The notes under the pieces: generated by a model | The model's database searches: none | Told to the model about the DNA's origin: nothing | What the model saw: the letters and a program-made list of their open reading frames with translations, nothing else | Shown: positions 47,308-57,301 of the stretch, one piece after another | How positions within the stretch are numbered: the first letter of the stretch is position 1 | Layout of the letters: the number at the start of each line of letters is the position of its first letter | Source: Limimaricola variabilis | GTDB taxonomy: Bacteria > Pseudomonadota > Alphaproteobacteria > Rhodobacterales > Rhodobacteraceae | Reading direction: 5' to 3' | NCBI RefSeq assembly: GCF_014195545.1 | Contig: NZ_JACIBX010000009.1 | Location: forward strand, 114,370-178,369 | Length of the DNA stretch: 64,000 nt | Made by a program: the position numbers and the translations under genes

Positions 47308-49860
47308 TCAGTCGGCCAGCATCCGCCCGACCATCTCGGAGGTGTCGCGGCTGAGCCCCTGTGCGCCCGCGATCCGCTCCAGTTCGGCCCGGATCAGGCG
47401 CTTGCGGTCTTCGTCGTAGCGCTTCCAGGTCGAGAAGGCCTGCGTCATCCGGGCGGTGGTCTGCGGGTTGAGCGGGTCGAGCTTCAGCAGCCAGTCGGCG
47501 AGCAGCCTGTAGCCCGCGCCCGAAGGGTCGTGGAAGCCCGCCGCGTTGCCCGCAAGCGCGCCGAATACGGCACGGAAACGGTTGGGGTTCTTCCAGTCGA
47601 AGGCCGGGTGGCGCGACAACGCCTCCGCGGTGGCGGCGGTCTCTTCGGGGCGGGCGGCGGCCACCTGCAGGCCGAACCATTTGTTCATCACCAGCCGCTC
47701 GTGGTGCCACTGCTCCTCGAAGGCCTTCAGTTCGGCTTCGCCCTCGCCGATAACCAGCAACGCGCCCAGCGCCGCGATCTGCTGGGTCATGTTGTCGGCG
47801 GCGCGGTACTGCGCCCGCGCCCGGTCGCCGCCCTGCGTGAGCGTCAGCAGCGACAGGGCGGCATTGGTGAGCGCCCGGCGGCCCGCATCCTTGGCCTCGG
47901 GGCTGTAGGGGCCAGTGACCTGATGCGTCTCGTAGAGCCGCGACAGCGTGTCGCCGAGCCGCTCCGCGATGGCCCGACGCAGCGCTTCGCGCGCCGCGTG
48001 GATCGCGGTCGGGTCCGGTGCGGTCCCGGTCTCGAAGATTGCCTGCGCCAGTTCGTCCTCGCCCGGCAGGGCCAGCAGGCGCGCGCGGAAGGCCGGATCG
48101 AGCGCCTCGTCGGAGACCGCCTGGCCCAGCGCGTCGACATAACCCGCATCCGGCCCGGCGCCGTCCAGGATCATCGCCAGCAGGCCGGTCCGAGCGAGGT
48201 CGCGCCCCGCCTCCCATTTGTTGAACGGGTCGGTGTCATGCGCCAGCAGGAAGGCGCGGGTCTCGTGGGACTGCTCGTGGCGCAGGATCACCGGGGCGGA
48301 GAAGCCACGCAGGATCGACGCCACCGGCCGGGTGGAGAGCCCCTCGAAGGCAAAGCTCTGCTCGGCCTCGCTCAGCTCCAGCACCCGCGTCGCGACCACC
48401 TCGTCGCCATTCGGGTTCAAAAGGCCCACCGCGACCGGGATCACCACCGGCGCCTTGTCGTCCTGACCGGGGGTGGGCGGCGTCTCCTGTCGGAGCGTCA
48501 GGGTGTAGGTGCCGTCGGCATAATCCTCGGCCACATGCACGCGCGGCGTGCCGGCCTGATGATACCAGCGCGCGAATTGCGACAGGTCCCGGCCGGTGGC
48601 GTCCTCGAAGGCTTTCAGCCAGTCCTCGATCGTCACCGCCTGGCCGTCATGGCGCTCGAAATAGAGGTCGAGCGCCTTCCTGTAGCCCTCGTCCCCCACA
48701 AGCCGCTTGAGCATGCCGACGATCTCGGCGCCCTTCTCATAGACGGTGACGGTGTAGAAGTTGTTGATCTCGACGAAGCTCTCGGGCCGGACGGGGTGGG
48801 CGAGCGGGCCGTTATCCTCGCGGAACTGGGCCGAGCGCAGCAGCATCGCGTCGTCGATGCGTTTCACCGGATGCGAACGCATGTCGCCGGTGAACTGCTG
48901 GTCGCGGAACACCGTGAGGCCTTCCTTCAGGCAGAGCTGGAACCAGTCGCGGCAGGTGACGCGGTTGCCGGTCCAGTTGTGGAAGTATTCATGCGCGATG
49001 ATCGCCTCGATCCGCTCGAAATCGGCATCGGTCGCGGTTTCGGGGGAGGCGAGCACGGCCGAGGAGTTGAAGATGTTCAGCCCCTTGTTCTCCATCGCGC
49101 CCATGTTGAAATCGTCCACCGCGACGATGTTGAACAGGTCGAGGTCGTATTCGCGGCCATAGACCTCCTCGTCCCATTTCATGGATTTCTTGAGCGCCTC
49201 CATCGCGAAAGCGCATTTGTCGATGTCGGCCTCGCGCACCCAGACATTGAGCGCGACCTCGCGCCCCGATTGGGTGGTGAAGCTGTCGGCATGGGCGACG
49301 AGGTCGCCGGCCACGAGGGCGAAGAGATAGGACGGCTTGGGCCAGGGATCGTACCATTCGGCAAAGCCCTCGCCGCGCGCCACCTCATTGCCGTTCGACA
49401 GCAGCACCGGCAGGTCGCTCTCGATGCGCACGTGGAACGGCGCCATCACGTCGGGGCGGTCGGGATAGAAGGTGATCTTGCGAAAGCCCTCGGCCTCGCA
49501 CTGCGTGCAATACATGCCGTTCGAGCGGTAGAGCCCCTCGAGCGCGGTGTTGTTCTCGGGGTCGATCTCGACCTCGGCTTCGAAGGTGAAAGCCGCATCG
49601 GGCGCGTCGAGCCTGAGGCCGCCCTCGACCAGTTCGGGCGTGACCGGGGCGCCATCGACATGGGCGGAGATCAGTTTCAGCTGTTCGCCATGCAGGAAGA
49701 AGTCGCGATCCGCCGCGTCGGGGTTGGGGCGGAATTGGATTTCCGAGAGCACCCGCGTCGCGTGCGGCGCGAGGCGGAAGGTCAGCCGAACCTCCTCCAC
49801 CAGATAGGCGGGCGGCGTGTAATCCCGCAAAAACACGGTGCGGGGGTCATGCTGCGTCAT
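47308..49860 (-). CDS. pepN: Aminopeptidase N (M1 family)
   Basis: An 850-residue M1 metallopeptidase. GAMENKGLNIF is the substrate N-terminus binding motif, and HEYFHNWTGNRVTCRDWFQLCL followed by KEG is the HEXXH-x18-E zinc site. The length and the C-terminal DUF3458-like helical part match E. coli type PepN. It trims N-terminal residues from peptides in the cytoplasm. Confidence 0.96.
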   Translation of the reverse strand: MTQHDPRTVFLRDYTPPAYLVEEVRLTFRLAPHATRVLSEIQFRPNPDAADRDFFLHGEQLKLISAHVDGAPVTPELVEGGLRLDAPDAAFTFEAEVEIDPENNTALEGLYRSNGMYCTQCEAEGFRKITFYPDRPDVMAPFHVRIESDLPVLLSNGNEVARGEGFAEWYDPWPKPSYLFALVAGDLVAHADSFTTQSGREVALNVWVREADIDKCAFAMEALKKSMKWDEEVYGREYDLDLFNIVAVDDFNMGAMENKGLNIFNSSAVLASPETATDADFERIEAIIAHEYFHNWTGNRVTCRDWFQLCLKEGLTVFRDQQFTGDMRSHPVKRIDDAMLLRSAQFREDNGPLAHPVRPESFVEINNFYTVTVYEKGAEIVGMLKRLVGDEGYRKALDLYFERHDGQAVTIEDWLKAFEDATGRDLSQFARWYHQAGTPRVHVAEDYADGTYTLTLRQETPPTPGQDDKAPVVIPVAVGLLNPNGDEVVATRVLELSEAEQSFAFEGLSTRPVASILRGFSAPVILRHEQSHETRAFLLAHDTDPFNKWEAGRDLARTGLLAMILDGAGPDAGYVDALGQAVSDEALDPAFRARLLALPGEDELAQAIFETGTAPDPTAIHAAREALRRAIAERLGDTLSRLYETHQVTGPYSPEAKDAGRRALTNAALSLLTLTQGGDRARAQYRAADNMTQQIAALGALLVIGEGEAELKAFEEQWHHERLVMNKWFGLQVAAARPEETAATAEALSRHPAFDWKNPNRFRAVFGALAGNAAGFHDPSGAGYRLLADWLLKLDPLNPQTTARMTQAFSTWKRYDEDRKRLIRAELERIAGAQGLSRDTSEMVGRMLAD

Positions 49861-49982
49861 GCCGAAACCTTTCGCTGAACCTTCGGGGCAGGCGGGACGT
49901 TAGGGCCACGACAGGGGGCCTTCAAGCGCGCCCCGCGCCGTCGGGTCGATGCCCGCACGGCACCCAGCCAAGGAGAGACACC

Positions 49983-50240
49983 ATGTCCGCCCCGCATACA
50001 GACGTCGAGAAACAGGAAAAACGCCACAAGGGACCGCTGACCGGCATGGCCATCGTGGCAGTGTTCGGCGTACTTCTGATCCTGCTGCTGGTCTTCCTCG
50101 GCTTCGGCCAGGGCAACGAGCCCGAGGCCGAAAGCACCGTGGAAGCCGTGGGCAGCGGCGAGGTCGAGACCGAAAGCGAAGACATCGTCGGTGCGCCCGA
50201 GCAGATCAACGACAGCGTGGGCACCGCCGAACAGCAATAA
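49983..50240 (+). CDS. Small single-pass membrane protein, unknown function
   Basis: An 85-residue protein with a charged N-terminus (about 18 residues), one strong transmembrane segment (about 22-44) and a very acidic Glu/Asp-rich tail. The ATG has GGAGAG seven to eight bases upstream and a strong terminator follows, so it is a real single gene. I do not recognise a domain family. Confidence 0.7.
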   Translation: MSAPHTDVEKQEKRHKGPLTGMAIVAVFGVLLILLLVFLGFGQGNEPEAESTVEAVGSGEVETESEDIVGAPEQINDSVGTAEQQ

Positions 50241-50263
50241 GCGGAGCCGCCCGACGGAAAGGC

Positions 50264-50297
50264 AAGGGGGCGCGGGCCGGGGCCACGCGCCCCTTTT
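50264..50297 (+). terminator. Intrinsic terminator after the small membrane protein gene
   Basis: GGGGCGCG (50267-50274) pairs with CGCGCCCC (50286-50293), extended by A-T pairs (AA with TT), and is followed by TTTTAT. Confidence 0.75.
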
Positions 50298-50359
50298 ATG
50301 CAACAGGCTTCTAGTTGCCGCTCCCGCGGGGATCGACTAGCCATTGCGCAACGCAGTTT

Positions 50360-50368
50360 GAGGAGGAG
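50360..50368 (+). promoter_or_regulatory. Extended ribosome binding site of glcB, complementary to the sRNA loops
   Basis: GAGGAGGAG lies seven bases before the malate synthase ATG. It is a long Shine-Dalgarno sequence and is also a perfect nine-base complement of CUCCUCCUC in the loops of the array at 4367-5108. Control by these sRNAs is possible but unproven. Confidence 0.5.
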
Positions 50369-50375
50369 ACGGCGG

Positions 50376-52544
50376 ATGGCCGAGAGGATCGACAAGCATG
50401 GGCTGATGGTGGCCCCCGAGCTGGTGGAATTCATCAAGGAAGAGGCGCTGCCGGGCACGGGGATCGACGCGGACGAGTTCTGGAAGGGCTTCGCCGCGCT
50501 GGCGCAGGAATTCGGTCCGCGCATCCGCGACGCGCTGTCGGTACGGGCCAAGATGCAGGCCGAGATCGACGCCTGGCACCAGACCCGCAAGGGCAAGCCG
50601 ATCGACCCGGCCGAGTATCGCGAGATGCTCAAGGGGATCGGCTATCTCGTGCCGGAGGGCGACGATTTCGAGATCGGCACCGAGAACACCGATCCCGAGA
50701 TCGCCCATACGCCGGGCCCGCAGCTCGTCGTGCCGATCACCAATGCGCGGTTTGCGCTCAACGCCGCCAACGCCCGCTGGGGCAGCCTCTATGACGCGCT
50801 TTACGGCACTGACGCGCTGGGCTGCCTGCCGCAGGGCAAGGGGTATGACGAGGCGCGTGGCGCTGAGGTGATCGCCTGGGGCCGCAAGCATCTCGACGAG
50901 GTCGCGCCGCTCGACGGCACCTCCTGGGCCGAGATCGACCGGCTCGAGGTCAAGGGTGGCACGCTGGTCGGCTGCAAGGGCGACGCCGAGCACGGTCTCA
51001 AGGAGCCCGAGCAGTTCGCGGGCTCGAGCACCGGCGACGGTGCGGATCTGCGCGTGCTGCTGGAGAAGAACGGCCTGCTGATCGAGATCGTGGTCGATCC
51101 GTCGAGCCAGATCGGCGGCTCCGACCGCGCCGGGATCTCCGACATCCGCCTTGAGAGCGCCGTTTCGACCATCATGGACTGCGAGGATTCGGTGGCCGCG
51201 GTCGATGCCGAGGACAAGGTCCTAGCCTATCGCAACTGGCTCGGCCTGATGCAGGGCACGCTGCAGGCCACCTTCCAGAAGGGCGGCGAAGAGATGACCC
51301 GCCGCATGGAAGGCGACCGGGAATACACCGCGCCCGACGGCTCGACCCGCACGGTCAAGGGCCGCTCGCTGATGCTGGTGCGCAATGTCGGCCACCTGAT
51401 GACCAACCCGGCGATCGTCGGCAAGGATGACGAGCGCGAGATCTCCGAAGGCCTGATGGACGCGGTGATCACGGTGCTGATCGCCATGCACGACCTCAAC
51501 AAGGACGAAGGGCCGCGCAACTCGACCCGTGGCTCGGTCTACATCGTGAAGCCCAAGATGCACGGCCCCGACGAGGTGCGTCTCTCGGACGAGATGTTCA
51601 CCGCCGTCGAGAAGATGCTCGGCCTGCCACAATACACGGTCAAGCTCGGCATCATGGACGAGGAGCGCCGCACCTCGGCCAACCTCAAGGAATGCATCCG
51701 CGCCGCGAAGAACCGCGTGGCCTTCATCAACACCGGTTTCCTCGACCGCACCGGCGACGAGATCCACACCTCGATGGAAGCCGGGCCGATGGTGCCCAAG
51801 GGCGAGATGAAGTCCTCGGCCTGGATCCAGGCCTATGAGGACCGCAACGTCGATATCGGCCTGGCTTGCGGCCTCAAGGGGAAGGCACAGATCGGCAAGG
51901 GGATGTGGGCGATGCCCGACCGGATGGCCGACATGCTCGACCAGAAGATCGGTCACCCCAAGGCCGGCGCCACCTGCGCCTGGGTGCCGTCGCCGACCGC
52001 GGCGACGCTGCATGCCACGCATTACCACCATGTCGACGTGCTGGCGCGGCAGGAGGAGATCGCCAAGGGCGGTGCGCGTGGCACGCTCGAGGATCTGCTG
52101 ACGATCCCGCTGGCGACGGGGCGCAACTTCGATGACGCCGAGGTCACCCGCGAGATCGAGAACAACGCCCAGGGCATCCTCGGCTACGTGGTGCGCTGGA
52201 TCGATCAGGGCGTCGGCTGCTCCAAGGTGCCGGACATCAACGATGTCGGCCTGATGGAGGACCGCGCGACCTGCCGGATCTCGTCCCAGGCGCTGGCCAA
52301 TTGGCTGCATCATGGCGTCGTCTCCGAGGAGCAGGTGATGACGGCCATGAAGAAGATGGCCGAAGTGGTGGACCGGCAGAACGAGGGCGATCCGGCCTAC
52401 AAGCCGATGGCGCCGCATTTCGACAGCCTCGCCTTCCAGGCGGCCTGCGACCTCGTCTTCGAAGGCCGCAAGCAGCCCTCCGGCTACACCGAGCCGGTGC
52501 TGCACCGCCGTCGCCTCGAACTGAAGAACATGGAGAACGTCTGA
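50376..52544 (+). CDS. glcB: Malate synthase G
   Basis: A 722-residue protein, the full G-isoform length. [16 protein letters not shown] carries catalytic acidic residues, and the late [16 protein letters not shown] and [18 protein letters not shown] blocks are G-type. It condenses glyoxylate with acetyl-CoA to malate, serving glycolate or glyoxylate use. ATG 50376 is set by the strong ribosome binding site. It overlaps the GlcG gene by one base (TGATG). Confidence 0.96.
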   Translation: MAERIDKHGLMVAPELVEFIKEEALPGTGIDADEFWKGFAALAQEFGPRIRDALSVRAKMQAEIDAWHQTRKGKPIDPAEYREMLKGIGYLVPEGDDFEIGTENTDPEIAHTPGPQLVVPITNARFALNAANARWGSLYDALYGTDALGCLPQGKGYDEARGAEVIAWGRKHLDEVAPLDGTSWAEIDRLEVKGGTLVGCKGDAEHGLKEPEQFAGSSTGDGADLRVLLEKNGLLIEIVVDPSSQIGGSDRAGISDIRLESAVSTIMDCEDSVAAVDAEDKVLAYRNWLGLMQGTLQATFQKGGEEMTRRMEGDREYTAPDGSTRTVKGRSLMLVRNVGHLMTNPAIVGKDDEREISEGLMDAVITVLIAMHDLNKDEGPRNSTRGSVYIVKPKMHGPDEVRLSDEMFTAVEKMLGLPQYTVKLGIMDEERRTSANLKECIRAAKNRVAFINTGFLDRTGDEIHTSMEAGPMVPKGEMKSSAWIQAYEDRNVDIGLACGLKGKAQIGKGMWAMPDRMADMLDQKIGHPKAGATCAWVPSPTAATLHATHYHHVDVLARQEEIAKGGARGTLEDLLTIPLATGRNFDDAEVTREIENNAQGILGYVVRWIDQGVGCSKVPDINDVGLMEDRATCRISSQALANWLHHGVVSEEQVMTAMKKMAEVVDRQNEGDPAYKPMAPHFDSLAFQAACDLVFEGRKQPSGYTEPVLHRRRLELKNMENV

Positions 52545-52972
52545 TGACCAAGCTCAACATCGACGCCGCCCGCACCATCATCCGCGAAACCCTCGCCAAG
52601 GCGCATGAGATGGGGCTCAAGCCCATGTCGGTGATCGTGCTCGACGCCGGCGGCCACCCGCTCGCCTTCGAGCGCGAGGACGGGGCCTCGCCCGGCCGTT
52701 ACGCGATCGCCGAGGGCAAGGCCTATGGCGCGGTGATGCTGGGCATGCCCGGCTCGGCGCAGATGGCCCGCGCCGAGGCGCAGCACTACTTCATGACCGC
52801 CGCCAACGGCGCCTTCGGCGGCAAGGTCGTGCCGGTCCCGGGCGGCGTGATCGTGCGCGGCGAGGACGGTACCGTGCTGGGTGCGGTCGGCGTGACCGGC
52901 GATACCTCCGACAACGACGCCGAAGCGGCGCTGGCGGGGATCGCCGCAGCAGGGCTCAAGGGCGACGCCTGA
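52544..52972 (+). CDS. glcG: GlcG/HbpS family haem-binding-like protein
   Basis: A 142-residue protein. VIVLDAGGHPLAFEREDGASPG and GGVIVRGEDGTVLGAVGVTGD are the family blocks (DUF336). GlcG is encoded with glycolate and malate synthase genes in many bacteria, and its role is unclear; HbpS relatives bind haem. The one-base overlap with glcB argues for translational coupling. The operon ends in a strong terminator. Confidence 0.88.
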   Translation: MTKLNIDAARTIIRETLAKAHEMGLKPMSVIVLDAGGHPLAFEREDGASPGRYAIAEGKAYGAVMLGMPGSAQMARAEAQHYFMTAANGAFGGKVVPVPGGVIVRGEDGTVLGAVGVTGDTSDNDAEAALAGIAAAGLKGDA

Positions 52973-53013
52973 GCGTCACCGCTCGATTGTGCCGTGATTG
53001 ACGGCGAATGTGC

Positions 53014-53049
53014 GCGCGGCCCGGGTCTCCCGGGCCGCGCGATGCTTTT
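53014..53049 (+). terminator. Terminator of glcB-glcG
   Basis: GCGCGGCCCGGG (53014-53025) and CCCGGGCCGCGC (53029-53040) form a perfect 12-bp stem with a three-base loop, followed by GATGCTTTT. Confidence 0.75.
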
Positions 53050-53098
53050 CACGAAGGGTTCGGCTGTATATCTGTAAGGGGCAGCAACCGGAGCGATC

Positions 53099-53881
53099 AT
53101 GACCCGTCCCGTCATCGGCATCATCGGCAACAACCACGTCATCGACGGCCATTACGTCACCCATGGCGGCGGCGCGATGAATTCCTCGGCCGTGTCACAG
53201 GTCGCGGGCGGGCTGCCGCTGGTGATCCCCGCCGACCCCAAGCTGGTCTCGGTCGAGGAACTGCTGGAGGTCTGCGACGGCTTCCTGCTCACCGGTGGGC
53301 GGCCCAATGTGCATCCCGATGAATACGGCGAGCCGGAGACCCCCGCGCATGGGGCGTTCGACCGTTCGCGCGACGCGATCACCCTGCCGCTGGTGCGCGC
53401 CTGCGTCGAGCGTGGGCAGCCCTTCCTCGGCATCTGTCGCGGTTTCCAGGAGGTGAACGTGGCGATGGGCGGCTCGCTGCACCCGGAGATCCGCGACCTG
53501 CCGGGGCGCACCAATCACCGCATGCCGCCCGACGGCACGCTCGAGGAGAAGTTCGCGCTTCGCCACGTCGTGACGCTGACCGAGGGCGGCCCGTTCCATC
53601 GGCTCTTCGGCGCGCGCGAGGTGTTGACCAACACGCTGCACGGGCAGGGGGTGAACCGCCCCGGCCGCCGCATCGTGATCGACGGCCACGCCCCCGACGG
53701 CACGCCCGAGGCACTCTATGTCGAAGGCGCGCCGGGCTTCACCATGGCGGTGCAATGGCATCCCGAATGGAAGGGCGGCGACGACCCGGTGTCGCGTCCG
53801 CTGTTCGAGGCCTTCGGCGAGGCGGCCCGCGACTGGGCCGCGCGCAAGCAGCCCGCGACATCGGCGCGGCGCAGCGCCTGA
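53099..53881 (+). CDS. Gamma-glutamyl-GABA hydrolase-like class I amidase (peptidase C26)
   Basis: A 260-residue glutamine-amidotransferase-fold protein with nucleophile Cys113 in FLGICRGFQEVNV and the catalytic His/Glu in AVQWHPEWKGGD. The GGRPNVHPDEYGE block is typical of PuuD. PuuD hydrolyses gamma-glutamyl-GABA in putrescine breakdown; no other puu genes are near, so the substrate is uncertain. Confidence 0.87.
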   Translation: MTRPVIGIIGNNHVIDGHYVTHGGGAMNSSAVSQVAGGLPLVIPADPKLVSVEELLEVCDGFLLTGGRPNVHPDEYGEPETPAHGAFDRSRDAITLPLVRACVERGQPFLGICRGFQEVNVAMGGSLHPEIRDLPGRTNHRMPPDGTLEEKFALRHVVTLTEGGPFHRLFGAREVLTNTLHGQGVNRPGRRIVIDGHAPDGTPEALYVEGAPGFTMAVQWHPEWKGGDDPVSRPLFEAFGEAARDWAARKQPATSARRSA

Positions 53882-53890
53882 GGCCTTGTG

Positions 53891-53915
53891 CCCGGCGGTG
53901 GCCGGGGGATTTGCG
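53891..53915 (+). terminator. Probable terminator after the PuuD-like gene
   Basis: CCCGGC (53891-53896) pairs with GCCGGG (53901-53906), followed by a GATTTGC stretch. The dnaE2 gene converges from the other side. Confidence 0.45.
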
Positions 53916-53974
53916 TATTTCAGGAATGGTGAAGGGGAGGCGCGCTTAGGGTGCGTTTCTTCGGGCATTGAAGG

Positions 53975-56900
53975 TCAGTGGAAGTCGCGGCTCGGCGGCA
54001 GGATGCGGGCGTTGCGCGGATGCCCGTTCGCGGGCGCGCCGCTGCCGCGAGCCGAGCCCTGGACCGGGTTCTTGACCGCATCGGCATGGCTCAGCGGGGG
54101 CACGAGGCCTCCGGGTGCAAGCCGGGTGAGGGCGTCCGAGCGGTCCTCGAGCCGCTGCGCCACGAAATGCACGATCTCCACGTCGCGCTGCACGTAGCCC
54201 TCCACGACCAGAAGCCGTGCCTGCATCACCACGCGCCGGAACTGCGTCATCACCTTGGGCCAGACCACGAGGTTGGCGACGCTAGTCTCGTCTTCCAGCG
54301 TGATGAAGCACACCCCCTTGGCGCTGCCCGGCTTCTGGCGGATCAGCACCAGCCCGGCGAGCTTGAGCCGCTGACCCTGGCCGGCGCGGGCCAGGTCGGC
54401 GGCGCTGGCATAGCCTTGCGCGCGCAGGCTCTTGCGCAGGAAGGCCATGGGATGCGCCTTCAGCGACAGGCGCAGCGTCTGGTAGTCGGCCACCACCTGC
54501 TCGCAGACCGGCATGGCGGGCAGGGCGACCGGCACCTCCGCCCCCTCGTCGCGTGCCTCGCGAAACAGCGGCAGATCGGGCGCGTCGCGCAAGGAGCCCG
54601 CCTCCCACAGCGCCTGCCGCCGGTCGAGGAACATCGAGCGCATCGCATCCGCCGCCGCCAGCCGCCGCACCACCGCCGCGCCGATGCCCGCGCGGGATTT
54701 GAGGTCCTCGGGCGTCTCGTAGGGCGCATCGCGCGCCGCGACGATCCGCGCCGCCACCTCGCTTGCCAGCCCGCCGATCATCCGCAGCCCCAGCCGCACC
54801 GCGAACCCGCCCGACGAGACCGGTTCCAGCGTGCAGTCCCATTCGGACATGTTCACGTCCACCGGCCTGACCTCGACCCCATGCTCGCGCATGTCGCGCA
54901 CGATCTGCGCCGGCGCGTAGAAGCCCATGGGTTGCGAGTTCAGCAGCGCCGCGCCGAAGGCCCCTGGAAAATGGCACTTCAGCCATGACGAGACATAGAC
55001 CAGATGCGCGAAGCTCGCCGCATGGCTCTCGGGAAAGCCGTATTCGCCGAAGCCCTTGATCTGCTCGAAGCAGCGCGTCGCGAACTCCTCATCATAGCCG
55101 CGCGCGACCATCCGCCCGACCATCTTCTCCTGCAAAAGCGCGATGGTGCCGCGCGAGCGAAAGGTTGCCATGGCCTTGCGCAGTTCGTTTGCCTCGGCGG
55201 GCGAGAAGCGCGCGGCGTCGATGGCGATCTTCATCGCCTGTTCCTGAAAGATCGGCACGCCCAGCGTCCGGCCGAGGATCGATTTCAGCTCCCCCGGGTC
55301 ATGCGGATGGCCGGGCGAGGGGTATTCGACCGCCTCCTCGCCGGCGCGGCGGCGCAGATAGGGATGCACCATGTCGCCCTGGATCGGACCGGGGCGGACG
55401 ATGGCGACCTGGATCACGAGATCGTAGAACGAGCGCGGGCGCAGCCGGGGCAGCATGTTCATCTGTGCCCGGCTCTCGACCTGGAACACGCCGAGGCTGT
55501 CGGCGCGACACAGCATGTCGAAGACGCGCGGATCCTCGCGCGGGATCGAGGCCAGATCCTCGCGCCGGTCCCAATGCGCCGCCACCAGATCGAGGCTCTT
55601 GCGGATGCAGGTCAGCATGCCGAGCGCGAGGATATCGACCTTCAGGATGCCCAGCGCGTCGATGTCGTCCTTGTCCCATTCGATGAAGCTGCGATCGGCC
55701 ATCGCGCCATTGCCGATCGGGACCGTCTCGGTCAGCGGTTTCTCGGTCAGGATGAAGCCGCCGACATGCTGGGAGAGATGACGCGGCATGCCCACCAGCT
55801 GCCCGGCGATCAGGAGCGCCTTGCGTAGCAGCGGGTCGGTCGGGTCGAGCCCGGCCTCGCGCACGTTCTCCTCGGCGATGCCGCTGCCCCAATGGCCCCA
55901 GACGGTCTTGGCCAGCGCGCCGGTTACGTCCTCGGACAGGCCCATCACCTTGCCCACCTCGCGGATCGCCGAGCGCGGGCGGTAATGGATCACCGTGGCG
56001 CAAAGGCCGGCGCGCTCGCGGCCATACTTGGCATAGATGTGCTGGATCACCTCCTCGCGGCGCTCATGCTCGAAATCGACGTCGATGTCGGGCGGCTCGC
56101 GGCGTTCCTCGGAAATGAAGCGCTCGAACAGCAGCTGGTGCTGCGCCGGGTCGACGGCGGTGATGCCCAGCACGAAGCAGACGGCCGAGTTCGCCGCCGA
56201 GCCGCGCCCCTGGCACAGGATCGGCGGCTGGGCCGTTTCGCGCGCGAAACGGATGATGTCGTGGATGGTGAGGAAATAGCGCGCGATGTCGAGCCGGCCG
56301 ATCATCGCCAGCTCCTTCTCCAGCACGGCGCGGGTGGCGGGCGGGATGCCCTCGGGCCAGCGCGTCGCCGCCCCCTCCCATGTCAGCTTTTCGAGGTGGT
56401 CCTGCGGGCCACGCCCTTCGGGCACCACCTCGCGCGGGTATTCGTAGGCCAGCTCCTCGAGATCGAAGCGGCAGGTATCGGCGATCTCGCGCGTGGCGCG
56501 GATGGCTTGCGGCCATTCGGCGAAGAGCCGTTGCATCGTCTGAGGCGACTTGAGATGCCGCTCGGCATTGGGGGCGAGGTGCGGCCCGGCCTCGGCCAGC
56601 GGCACGCCCTCGCGGATGCAGGTCATCACGTCCTGCAGCGGGCGGCGTTCGGGCGCGTGGTAGAGCACCTCGTTGGTGGCCATCAGCGCCAGCCCGACGG
56701 CGCGGGCCATGCGTTCGAGCGCGTTGATCCGGGCCCGGTCGTCGCCGCGATAGAGATGCGCGGCGGCCAGATGGGTCAGCGCCGGCAGACGGCGGGCGAG
56801 GCGGGGCAGGGCGGCCTCGAACCCCGCCAGATCGGCGGGTGGCACGAGGATCAGCTTCAACCCCTCGGCATGATCCGCGAGGTCGTCGAGCGTGACGTCG

Positions 56901-57298
56901 CTCACCCCCTTCTTCTGCCAGCGGCCCTCGACATCGCGCATCTTGGCCTTCGACAGCAGCGCCGAGAGGCGGCCATAGGCGGCGCGGTCGGTGGGGTAGG
57001 CGAGGAACGTCTCGCCGGTGACCAGCGCAAGGCGGGTGCCGATCACCGGCCTGACATTCACCCGCTTCGCCGCGACATGCATCCGCACCACGCCCGCCAG
57101 CGTGTTGAGGTCGGCGACGCCCAGCGCGTCGTAGCCCAGGCTCCAGCCCTGCACCGCGAGATCCATCGCATCCGAGGCGCCGCGCAGGAAGGAAAAGCAG
57201 GTGGCAAGGCCCAGCTCCACATAGGCGCTGGGCGGGTTGGGCGGGAACTCCGCCTGCTGTGGCACGTCGCGCCGGGGATGTTTCTCGGTCTCGGGCAT
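53975..57298 (-). CDS. dnaE2: Error-prone DNA polymerase DnaE2 (ImuC)
   Basis: A 1107-residue C-family polymerase: N-terminal PHP domain (YVELGLATCFSFLRGAS, then GVADLNTLAGVVRMH), the palm with PPDIDVDFEHERREEV (catalytic Asp pair) and CQGRGSAANSAVCFVLGIT, and a C-terminal OB-fold part. It lacks the long C-terminal extension of replicative DnaE. It performs mutagenic translesion synthesis with ImuB. It starts three bases after imuB, as the last gene of the imu operon. Confidence 0.96.
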   Translation of the reverse strand: MPETEKHPRRDVPQQAEFPPNPPSAYVELGLATCFSFLRGASDAMDLAVQGWSLGYDALGVADLNTLAGVVRMHVAAKRVNVRPVIGTRLALVTGETFLAYPTDRAAYGRLSALLSKAKMRDVEGRWQKKGVSDVTLDDLADHAEGLKLILVPPADLAGFEAALPRLARRLPALTHLAAAHLYRGDDRARINALERMARAVGLALMATNEVLYHAPERRPLQDVMTCIREGVPLAEAGPHLAPNAERHLKSPQTMQRLFAEWPQAIRATREIADTCRFDLEELAYEYPREVVPEGRGPQDHLEKLTWEGAATRWPEGIPPATRAVLEKELAMIGRLDIARYFLTIHDIIRFARETAQPPILCQGRGSAANSAVCFVLGITAVDPAQHQLLFERFISEERREPPDIDVDFEHERREEVIQHIYAKYGRERAGLCATVIHYRPRSAIREVGKVMGLSEDVTGALAKTVWGHWGSGIAEENVREAGLDPTDPLLRKALLIAGQLVGMPRHLSQHVGGFILTEKPLTETVPIGNGAMADRSFIEWDKDDIDALGILKVDILALGMLTCIRKSLDLVAAHWDRREDLASIPREDPRVFDMLCRADSLGVFQVESRAQMNMLPRLRPRSFYDLVIQVAIVRPGPIQGDMVHPYLRRRAGEEAVEYPSPGHPHDPGELKSILGRTLGVPIFQEQAMKIAIDAARFSPAEANELRKAMATFRSRGTIALLQEKMVGRMVARGYDEEFATRCFEQIKGFGEYGFPESHAASFAHLVYVSSWLKCHFPGAFGAALLNSQPMGFYAPAQIVRDMREHGVEVRPVDVNMSEWDCTLEPVSSGGFAVRLGLRMIGGLASEVAARIVAARDAPYETPEDLKSRAGIGAAVVRRLAAADAMRSMFLDRRQALWEAGSLRDAPDLPLFREARDEGAEVPVALPAMPVCEQVVADYQTLRLSLKAHPMAFLRKSLRAQGYASAADLARAGQGQRLKLAGLVLIRQKPGSAKGVCFITLEDETSVANLVVWPKVMTQFRRVVMQARLLVVEGYVQRDVEIVHFVAQRLEDRSDALTRLAPGGLVPPLSHADAVKNPVQGSARGSGAPANGHPRNARILPPSRDFH

Positions 57299-57301
57299 GG
57301 T

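Noticed and set aside
53876..53896. Similar sequence TGAGGCCTTGTG after two genes (53880 and 63769) as a mobile repeat
   Set aside because: Only about 12 bases plus a loosely similar CCGGCGG are shared; this is too short to call a repeat element and may reflect chance around stop codons.
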